A stretch of 5,098 nucleotides of DNA from NCBI GenBank assembly GCA_947074335.1, contig CAMTPG010000204.1, forward strand, positions 1 through 5,098. Direction: 5' to 3'. This stretch comes from an uncultured Parabacteroides sp. Lineage in GTDB: Bacteria; Bacteroidota; Bacteroidia; Bacteroidales; Tannerellaceae. The notes below the pieces were generated by a model. It worked only from the letters and a program-made list of their open reading frames with translations. It made no database searches and had not been told where the DNA came from. Positions 1 through 5,098 of the stretch are shown piece after piece; the first letter of the stretch is position 1; each line of letters begins with the position of its first letter. The position numbers and the translations under genes were made by a program.

Positions 1-1191
1 GCCTGTACAAATGATTTATCATCCGGCTCTGTTGAAGATGATATTGAATTGCTTCCCGATGATTTTCCCAATGCTTCAATTGCTGAAATTGTAATCCATA
101 CCGATGATAATGCGCCGATTATCTCGAAAGAGGTTTATCTCAATGCCACGTATCATTTCAAAGGAAAAGATTTGTATCCCGATGTAAAAGGCACGACCGA
201 AATCCGCGGGCGTGGCAATTCAACCTGGCGTAATCCTAAAAAGCCTTATCGCTTAAAGCTGCCTAAAGGCGAAGCGGCCTCGCTAGCCGGACTGGGCGAA
301 GCGCGCAACTGGATTTTGCTGGCTAATTATCAGGATCCTACACTGATGATGAATGCCGTTGCCATGCAGATTGCTCATTTGCTGGAAATGCCTTTCACCA
401 ATCATATCATTCCGGTGGATGTAACAATCAATGATGAATATCTGGGAAATTACATGCTGACCGAACAGATAGAGATTCATAAAAACCGTATCGCAATCGA
501 TTCGAAACAGGGCGTTGTGCTCGAACTCGACAGCTATTTTGATGAAGACTGGCAGTTTCGTTCGCCGCTGTTCGATCTGCCGGTGATGGTGAAAGATCCC
601 GATGTAACGGGCGAGGCGCATATGCAGCAGATTCGTGCTGATTTTGAAGCACTCGAAGCGATGATCTTTGCATCGGATTTTCCGGATAACGGTTACGAAG
701 AGCTGATCGATCGCCAATCGGTTGTAAATTATCTGATTGTATATAATCTTACCCGCAATACCGAAATCAATCATCCTAAAAGCACCTTTATTTATAAAGA
801 TCAGGGCGGGAAATATTTCATGGGACCGGTTTGGGATTTCGACTGGGGTTTTGATTATTCGGAAAGTGAAGGTTATTTTACCCGCTCAGATCGCGGATTA
901 TTTTTTACCGATCAGAATTTGCCGGGCACCAATTTCTTTACTACTTTCCTGAAAGATCCGGAGATACAGCGAATGTATCGCGAAACATGGCAGCAGTTTC
1001 AAATTGAAAAGATGCCGCAGCTGCTTGCTTATATTGATGCATATGCCACACATTGCAGCTATTCGTTTTATCGCAATAACCGGTTGTGGAAAAATAACAG
1101 TCAGTATAAACAACCGATCGAAGATCTGAAAATCTGGCTTAAAAACCGGGCTGTTTATATGGATCAGTATGTGATGCATTTTCAGCAATAA
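1..1191 (+). CDS. CotH kinase family protein, probable lipoprotein (5' end missing)
   Basis: This is an atypical protein kinase-fold protein of the CotH family; the founding member, Bacillus CotH, phosphorylates spore coat proteins. Reading frame 1 is open from base 1 to the TAA at 1189-1191, giving 396 visible residues. Family hallmarks, numbered from the first visible codon, are IRGRGNSTW at 68-76 followed by the basic KKPYRLKL stretch, NWILLANY at 103-110, the LTEQIEI segment at 153-159, EINHPKSTFIYKD at 255-267 and WDFDWGF at 278-284. The Asp residues of WDFDW fall where the family places metal-binding or catalytic acids. The first two visible residues are Ala-Cys, then a polar linker rich in Ser, Asp and Glu, which is what follows a lipobox. 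It is therefore probably an envelope lipoprotein, but the signal peptide itself is outside the window. The TTG at 49 is only the first in-frame alternative start codon and is not a credible start. The organism type does not sporulate, so the substrate is unknown. The family call is firm; activity and location are inferred. Confidence 0.9.
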   Translation, partial: ACTNDLSSGSVEDDIELLPDDFPNASIAEIVIHTDDNAPIISKEVYLNATYHFKGKDLYPDVKGTTEIRGRGNSTWRNPKKPYRLKLPKGEAASLAGLGEARNWILLANYQDPTLMMNAVAMQIAHLLEMPFTNHIIPVDVTINDEYLGNYMLTEQIEIHKNRIAIDSKQGVVLELDSYFDEDWQFRSPLFDLPVMVKDPDVTGEAHMQQIRADFEALEAMIFASDFPDNGYEELIDRQSVVNYLIVYNLTRNTEINHPKSTFIYKDQGGKYFMGPVWDFDWGFDYSESEGYFTRSDRGLFFTDQNLPGTNFFTTFLKDPEIQRMYRETWQQFQIEKMPQLLAYIDAYATHCSYSFYRNNRLWKNNSQYKQPIEDLKIWLKNRAVYMDQYVMHFQQ

Positions 1192-1236
1192 ACCGGTTCG
1201 TGTTACGGCCATAAAAATACATCGGATTTTACCGAA

Positions 1237-1356
1237 GAGAGGCTGTCTGACAAGTTTTTAACCTCACGATACATGTGTATCAGAAATCGTTCCCGAACAG
1301 GAATCAGATATCTCATGCTAAAATCGTTGAGTCTTTGATTTGTCAGACAGCCTTTT
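1237..1356. repeat. Long imperfect palindrome with perfect 13-bp inverted arms
   Basis: The arms ggctgtctgacaa (1241-1253) and ttgtcagacagcc (1340-1352) are exact reverse complements. As RNA the stem extends with G-U pairs to 1237-1256 against 1337-1356. Inside it a second stem forms between ctcacgat (1263-1270) and 1323-1331 with one bulged T. A small hairpin at the centre pairs ttcc (1290-1293) with ggaa (1300-1303); an alternative one is gatac/atgt/gtatc (1268-1281). The octamer aaatcgtt occurs twice (1284-1291 and 1321-1328). The element sits between convergent genes. It could be a transcription end signal, a MITE-like non-autonomous element (112 bp between arm ends) or a structured RNA. 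No clear target-site duplication flanks it and it contains no coding sequence. Confidence 0.75.
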
Positions 1357-1360
1357 ATTT
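1340..1360 (+). terminator. Possible terminator for the cotH-like gene
   Basis: On the plus strand the right arm of the palindrome is followed directly by TTTTATTT (1353-1360), as expected for an intrinsic terminator of the cotH-like gene. The weakness is the roughly 85-nt distance between the arms, far larger than a normal terminator loop, although internal pairing brings them closer. On the minus strand the sequence after the arm is only pyrimidine-rich (TCTCTTC), so termination of putP here is less convincing. No better candidate terminator is visible in the gap between the two genes. Confidence 0.4.
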
Positions 1361-1380
1361 CTGCCGATGCAGCGGGAAGC

Positions 1381-2859
1381 TTACATTTTCGATGCTTCCA
1401 TAAATTTATTCACGATGGCTTTTTCGGGCTGCTTATCGCACAGCGAAACAATAATAATTATAAAAGAGGAGAAGAGAAAACAGGGTACAATGGCCGAGAA
1501 ACCGGTAACCTCGTAAAGATTAAACGTTTCCCAGATTACCACGCCGATTGCTCCGAGAATAATGCCGGATAAGGCGCCGAGTAATGTGTGTCGTTTCCAG
1601 ATCAGCGAAATCAGAATCACCGGCGCAAAAGTTGCCCCGAATCCGGCCCAGGCGTACGAAACAAATCCCATTACCGTACTGTCCGGATTCCAGGCTATGA
1701 ATATGGCAATCAGTGTAACGATCACGATCGAAAAACGACTCAGTATCATGGAGCGCTTTTCGTTGGTTTTCTTATTAAATAAATGATAAATATCGTTTAC
1801 AATGGCCGAGCCTACAACCAGCAGCTGCGACGAAACCGTACTCATAATGGCTGCCAGAATGGCGGAGAGCAATACGCCGGCAATCCACGGGATAAACAAT
1901 ACGGTAGATAATTTCATAAAGATATGTTCGGCCATGGCCTGATCTTCGTATATCACGCCCAGTTTTTTCAGGTAAATATTGCCGAGCAGTCCGATGGCCA
2001 GTGCGGCAATCAGCGAGATAAAAACCCAGACCATCGCTACAATGCGCGAACGACGCACTTCGTCGGCCGACCGTATGGCCATAAAACGCACCAGAATATG
2101 CGGCATGCCGAAATAGCCCAAACCCCAGCCCAGACCTGAAATAATTTCGCCCAATCCGTGCGGATGATCAGCCATAGAGAGCGAACTCCGGATGCGATCG
2201 TACGAAAAGAGTTCCAGCGACTCGGGCGTTTCTATTTTTGCAAACAACAGAATCGGAACAATCAGCAGCGCAAAAAACATCAGGATACTTTGATAGAAAT
2301 CGGTCCAGCAAACGGCCATAAATCCGCCCAGAAATGTATAAAACAAAATAATAAAGGCGCCCAGAAAAAGAGCCGGCTGATAACTCATACCGAACAACTC
2401 CACAAATAATTTGGCTTCGGCACTGAATCCGGAAGCTACATAGAGCATGAAAAAGATCAGAATAACCAGCGAGCAGATCAATCGCAACAAAGGCGATTTG
2501 GTATCGAACCGGTTTTGCAGATATTCGGGCACCGTGATCGAATCGCCGAAACAATACGAGAAATTGCGCATACGGCGCGCCACGATCTTCCAGTTCAGGT
2601 AAGTGCCTGTTGCCAGTCCGATGGCAATCCAGCAGGCCTGATAACCAAACAGGCAGGCTGCGCCGGGCAAACTCATAAACAACCACGCACTCATATCGGA
2701 TGCCTGTGCGCTCAATGCAGTAACCCAGGGGTTTACGCCTCTGTTTCCCAAAAAGTAAGAAGATACATTGTTTTGTGATTTCCGATAAAAATACAAGCCG
2801 ATAAGCAGAACAACAGCTGCATACGCGAAAAAAGAAACATAAATTCCTGTCTTTTCCAT
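1381..2859 (-). CDS. putP: Na+/proline symporter, PutP type
   Basis: This is an inner-membrane sodium:solute symporter (SSF family, LeuT-type fold) that imports L-proline with Na+. The 492 residues compare with about 502 in E. coli PutP, and the sequence aligns almost without gaps by eye from recall. The segment TALSAQASDMSAWLF places Asp55 and Ser57 at the positions of the E. coli Na+-site residues. Ser340 and Thr341 in AAIMSTVSSQLL match the TM9 Na+ ligands with identical numbering. Tyr140 is also kept, and GWGLGYFGMPHILVRFM (244-260) holds Trp245, Tyr249 and Pro253, one residue offset from the E. coli TM6 substrate-path residues. PWIAGVLLSAILAA and VSYAWAGFGA are further family blocks. Many hydrophobic segments agree with the 13-helix topology. 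The ATG at 2859 is preferred because it preserves TM1 and the Asp55 numbering. The leader is A-rich with no Shine-Dalgarno site. It is divergent from the carboxypeptidase gene and convergent with the cotH-like gene. No putA is present in the window. A related SSF substrate cannot be excluded, but proline is by far the likeliest. Confidence 0.94.
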   Translation of the reverse strand: MEKTGIYVSFFAYAAVVLLIGLYFYRKSQNNVSSYFLGNRGVNPWVTALSAQASDMSAWLFMSLPGAACLFGYQACWIAIGLATGTYLNWKIVARRMRNFSYCFGDSITVPEYLQNRFDTKSPLLRLICSLVILIFFMLYVASGFSAEAKLFVELFGMSYQPALFLGAFIILFYTFLGGFMAVCWTDFYQSILMFFALLIVPILLFAKIETPESLELFSYDRIRSSLSMADHPHGLGEIISGLGWGLGYFGMPHILVRFMAIRSADEVRRSRIVAMVWVFISLIAALAIGLLGNIYLKKLGVIYEDQAMAEHIFMKLSTVLFIPWIAGVLLSAILAAIMSTVSSQLLVVGSAIVNDIYHLFNKKTNEKRSMILSRFSIVIVTLIAIFIAWNPDSTVMGFVSYAWAGFGATFAPVILISLIWKRHTLLGALSGIILGAIGVVIWETFNLYEVTGFSAIVPCFLFSSFIIIIVSLCDKQPEKAIVNKFMEASKM

Positions 2860-2912
2860 TTTTGTTGGTTTGTTTTTACATTAAGTTATAATAAGAGTCA
2901 ACTGATACGACA

Positions 2913-2945
2913 CAAAGATATATAAAATTATATTATGAAAGCAAT
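2913..2945 (-). promoter_or_regulatory. Bacteroidetes-type promoter for putP
   Basis: On the minus strand, TATCTTTG (plus-strand 2913-2920) is an exact match to the Bacteroidetes -7 consensus TAnnTTTG. An ATTG (plus-strand 2942-2945) lies upstream with 21 bases between it and the -7 box, in the range expected for the TTTG/TTG -33 element. Transcription would begin around 2905-2908, leaving a leader of about 45-50 nt before the putP ATG. The call is from consensus and spacing only. Confidence 0.65.
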
Positions 2946-2947
2946 AT

Positions 2948-2979
2948 GATGTTAAAATAAAAAATATAATATATATTTG
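2948..2979 (+). promoter_or_regulatory. Bacteroidetes-type promoter for the S10 peptidase-TPR unit
   Basis: TATATTTG at 2972-2979 matches TAnnTTTG exactly and lies 38 bases before the peptidase ATG, which predicts a leader of about 30 nt. The -33 element is poor: only a weak TGTT-like stretch near 2950-2953 is at the right distance. Because the surroundings are almost pure A/T, a chance match is easier here than for the opposing promoter. The two -7 boxes face outward from a shared AT-rich core of about 50 bp. Confidence 0.55.
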
Positions 2980-3017
2980 TCAGCGATTAGTCACTTTACT
3001 TTAATAAAAAGATTGTT

Positions 3018-4493
3018 ATGAAATTAACAGGTACATTAATTGGATGTTTGCTCTTTGCAAACATCGGAATGGTTTGTGCACAAGGCAAAGTTAACCCTGA
3101 CACAACAGTAGTTACCAAACATCAGACCACGATTAAAGGTCAACCCATTAGCTACACCGCCACTACCGGAAACCAGCCTGTCTGGAATGAAGCCGGTGAA
3201 CCGATTGCCGCCGTGAATTACACCTATTATGAACGCGACGGAGTGAAAGACAAAGCCAAACGTCCGCTTTTTATCTCCTTCAACGGCGGACCCGGATCGG
3301 CATCGGTCTGGATGCAGATTGCTTACACCGGCCCGGCATTGATTAAGATTGATGATGAAGGAAATCCGGTTCAGCCATACGGCATCACCAAAAATCCCTA
3401 TTCGATTCTGGATGTGGCCGATATCGTGTATATTAATCCCGTAAATACCGGCTACTCACGTATTGTGGGAGATGCCGATCGCAAACAATTCTTTGGTGTA
3501 AATGAGGATATTCAGTATTTAGCCGATTGGATCAATACATTTGTTACCCGCAATAATCGCTGGGAATCGCCGAAATATCTGATTGGCGAGAGTTACGGAA
3601 CTACACGCGTATCAGGCCTTGCGCTCGAACTGCAGGGCAAAAAATGGATGTATCTGAATGGTGTGATTCTGGTTTCGCCCACCGAATTGGGAATCGAACG
3701 TCAGGGGCCGACCAAAGAGGCGCTTACATTGCCTTATATGGCGGCAACTGCCTGGTATCATAATGCACTACCCGCCGATTTGCAAAGCAAAGATCTGCTG
3801 GAGATTTTGCCCGAAGTAGAAAATTTCACCGTAAACGAATATATGCCGGCTTTAGCCTGGGGCGGCTGTTTGTCTCCCGAAAAACGCCAGGCCGTTGCCG
3901 ATCAGGTGGCACGTTACTCCGGTGTTGATGCTCAGGAAATTCTGGATCATAATCTTACCATTACGCCTGCTTTCTTCTGGAAAGAGTTGCTGCGTGATCA
4001 GGGTTATACGGTGGGTCGTCTGGATTCGCGTTATCGCGGAAAAGATATAAAAGATGCCGGCGAGCGTCCCGAATCAAATGCCGAACTTCTTTCTTGGCTG
4101 CATTCGTTTACTCCGGCAATAAATTACTATCTTGCCAACGAATTGAATTACAAAACAGATATGCCTTATTATATGTTTGGTCCGGTTCATCCCTGGAATC
4201 AGCAGAATAACCGTACCGGAGCGAATCTGATGCAGGCTGTGGCTCAAAATCCATATCTGCATGTGTTGTTGCAATCCGGTTATTACGATGGAGCCTGCGA
4301 TTATTTCAATGCCAAATATAATTTCTGGCAGATGGATAAAGGCGGCAAGTTCCAGGATCGGTTTGCTTTTAAAGGCTATCGCAGCGGTCATATGATGTAT
4401 TTACGTCACGAAGACCTGAAACAGGCAAACGATGATTTGCGCGATTTCATCGTGCAGACCATGACCGTGGCCGAACAACCGGCAAAATATTAA
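3018..4493 (+). CDS. Secreted serine carboxypeptidase, peptidase family S10
   Basis: This is an alpha/beta-hydrolase exopeptidase that removes C-terminal amino acids from peptides; relatives are yeast carboxypeptidase Y and cathepsin A. Residues 1-21 form a Sec signal peptide (Lys2, hydrophobic core, VCA end) with likely cleavage before Gln22, so the enzyme should be periplasmic or secreted. Cys20 is not in a good lipobox. NGGPGSASVW (89-98) is the family's conserved oxyanion and substrate-binding loop. GESYG (190-194) gives nucleophile Ser192 with Glu191, the residue that in the family binds the substrate carboxylate. SGYYDGACDYF (420-430) aligns with the GDxD block, making Asp424 the likely triad Asp, and SGHMMY (456-461) gives His458. 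The first Asp of GDxD is Tyr here. Length, 491 residues, is normal for the family. The ATG at 3018 is supported by the signal peptide immediately after it and the promoter 38 bases upstream; no clear Shine-Dalgarno site is seen. It probably heads an operon with the TPR gene. Substrate preference cannot be read from the sequence. Confidence 0.93.
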   Translation: MKLTGTLIGCLLFANIGMVCAQGKVNPDTTVVTKHQTTIKGQPISYTATTGNQPVWNEAGEPIAAVNYTYYERDGVKDKAKRPLFISFNGGPGSASVWMQIAYTGPALIKIDDEGNPVQPYGITKNPYSILDVADIVYINPVNTGYSRIVGDADRKQFFGVNEDIQYLADWINTFVTRNNRWESPKYLIGESYGTTRVSGLALELQGKKWMYLNGVILVSPTELGIERQGPTKEALTLPYMAATAWYHNALPADLQSKDLLEILPEVENFTVNEYMPALAWGGCLSPEKRQAVADQVARYSGVDAQEILDHNLTITPAFFWKELLRDQGYTVGRLDSRYRGKDIKDAGERPESNAELLSWLHSFTPAINYYLANELNYKTDMPYYMFGPVHPWNQQNNRTGANLMQAVAQNPYLHVLLQSGYYDGACDYFNAKYNFWQMDKGGKFQDRFAFKGYRSGHMMYLRHEDLKQANDDLRDFIVQTMTVAEQPAKY

Positions 4494-4510
4494 CCTGAAA
4501 ATTAAATACA

Positions 4511-5098
4511 ATGAATCTGCTGTTTATAAACTGGCTGATTCTCTGTTTGCAGGTGGTTATCGGGAAAGCAGACCTGGCGAATGATACGCCGCAGGTGCTG
4601 GAAAAGTTATCGAAAGAGCGTCAGGCTCTTTCGGTGCGTTTATCCCGATCCGATCCGGCAGAGAAACAAGAGGTACTCAAATCGATGCTGATGCTCGGAC
4701 AATGGGATGAGGCGCTTGCCGGCATCCGGTCGGGCAATCTTGCGCCAACCGACAGTCTGAATCTGATGGCTTCGTGGCACTGGCTGCATAACGATTTCTT
4801 CAAATCGGAGGCTTGTCTGGATGCGGTTTTGCAGCTCGATCCCGATAACCGTGCGGCACAAATCATGCAGGCGCGGCTGAAGGTGGAAGCCTGGCAACTA
4901 ACAGAGGCCGAATCATTATGCAGAGCGCTTCTGCTGCAGGATCCCGACAATGCGGAAGTGGTTCAGATTTTAGGTCGCTCGCTCATTCTGCAGCGTAATT
5001 ATCCCGCAGCGCTTGCTTTGGCCGAAACGGCTAAAAAGCAGCATCCCGACAAAGGCACGGGGTATCTGATCGAAGCGGATGTTTATTTCTGGAATCAG
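4511..5098 (+). CDS. Exported TPR-repeat protein (3' end missing)
   Basis: The frame is open from ATG 4511 to the window edge, giving 196 residues with no stop. An in-frame TGA at 4496-4498 rules out a longer start. Residues 2-18 are hydrophobic and could be a signal peptide cleaved after GKA (18-20), or a membrane anchor; the region before the core has no Lys or Arg, so export is only probable. The rest is alpha-helical tetratricopeptide repeat. The turn motifs LDPDN (109-113), QDPDN (143-147) and QHPDK (177-181) recur exactly every 34 residues, the TPR period, each followed by helix-pair patterns with small residues such as A and G at packing positions. A further, weaker repeat appears around residues 50-80 (LGQWDEALAGI). 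TPRs mediate protein-protein contacts; no catalytic domain is visible, though one could follow beyond the window. The gap to the carboxypeptidase stop is 17 nt with no terminator, so the two genes are probably co-transcribed. The specific role is not recognised. Confidence 0.82.
   Translation, partial: MNLLFINWLILCLQVVIGKADLANDTPQVLEKLSKERQALSVRLSRSDPAEKQEVLKSMLMLGQWDEALAGIRSGNLAPTDSLNLMASWHWLHNDFFKSEACLDAVLQLDPDNRAAQIMQARLKVEAWQLTEAESLCRALLLQDPDNAEVVQILGRSLILQRNYPAALALAETAKKQHPDKGTGYLIEADVYFWNQ

Noticed and set aside
49..51. TTG as the start codon of the CotH-like protein
   Set aside because: The frame is open to base 1 and the upstream codons give a plausible lipoprotein end (Ala-Cys), so the real start is outside the window.
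283..774. 163-residue minus-strand open frame opposite the CotH-like gene
   Set aside because: The plus-strand frame carries all the CotH family motifs; the antisense product has no coherent domain pattern.
1191..1198. Palindrome aaccggtt overlapping the stop codon of the CotH-like gene
   Set aside because: It is only 8 bases, has no loop and no following T-tract, and is likely chance.
1222..1235. Small hairpin tcgg/ccga after the CotH-like gene
   Set aside because: A 4-bp stem with no T-run after it on the plus strand is too weak to call a terminator.
1237..1356. Complete insertion sequence or CRISPR repeat unit
   Set aside because: There is no transposase, no clear target-site duplication and no regularly spaced repeat array; only a single pair of inverted arms is present.
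2168..2686. 172-residue minus-strand open frame inside putP
   Set aside because: It is a shifted frame of putP, which has a complete family match; the shifted protein has no recognisable motif and no promoter of its own.
4621..4950. Minus-strand open frames of 109 and 85 residues opposite the TPR gene
   Set aside because: They are antisense to a frame with perfect 34-residue TPR periodicity and are rich in Ser, Arg and Cys, typical of a shadow frame.

Overview
The window looks like chromosomal DNA from a member of the Bacteroidota, probably Bacteroidales-like; no genus can be named. The evidence is two sites matching the Bacteroidetes -7 promoter consensus TAnnTTTG, A-rich leaders without a clear Shine-Dalgarno site in front of the starts, a Gln-starting mature end after a signal peptide, and proteins typical of that phylum (a CotH-type lipoprotein, a secreted S10 carboxypeptidase, a secreted TPR protein). 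Base composition is moderate in genes and very AT-rich in the one divergent intergenic region. All four genes look intact where visible, and none shows obvious signs of recent transfer.

Layout. Positions 1-1191 (+) hold the 3' part of a CotH-kinase-family gene whose start lies upstream; the visible part begins Ala-Cys, which fits the end of a lipobox. Positions 1192-1380 are a convergent intergenic gap containing a long imperfect palindrome (about 1237-1356) with perfect 13-bp arms 1241-1253 and 1340-1352. Positions 1381-2859 (-) encode a full-length PutP-type Na+/proline symporter. Positions 2860-3017 are a divergent promoter region with two back-to-back TAnnTTTG promoters. Positions 3018-4493 (+) encode a secreted S10 serine carboxypeptidase with its catalytic Ser, Asp and His visible. 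After a 17-nt gap, 4511-5098 (+) is the start of a secreted or membrane-anchored TPR protein that runs off the window.

How they may work together. The carboxypeptidase and the TPR protein are probably one transcript. The symporter is transcribed away from them, its promoter only a few bases from theirs, so the two units could share regulation. A reasonable but unproven reading is peptide scavenging: the exported carboxypeptidase trims C-terminal residues from peptides in the periplasm, and PutP takes up free proline. The CotH-like lipoprotein converges on putP and has no evident functional tie to it.

Nothing here is clearly an undescribed system. The observation most worth following is the 112-120 bp palindromic element between cotH and putP, which could be a terminator, a MITE-like repeat or a structured RNA. 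No tRNA, rRNA, CRISPR array, complete insertion sequence or known riboswitch was seen.
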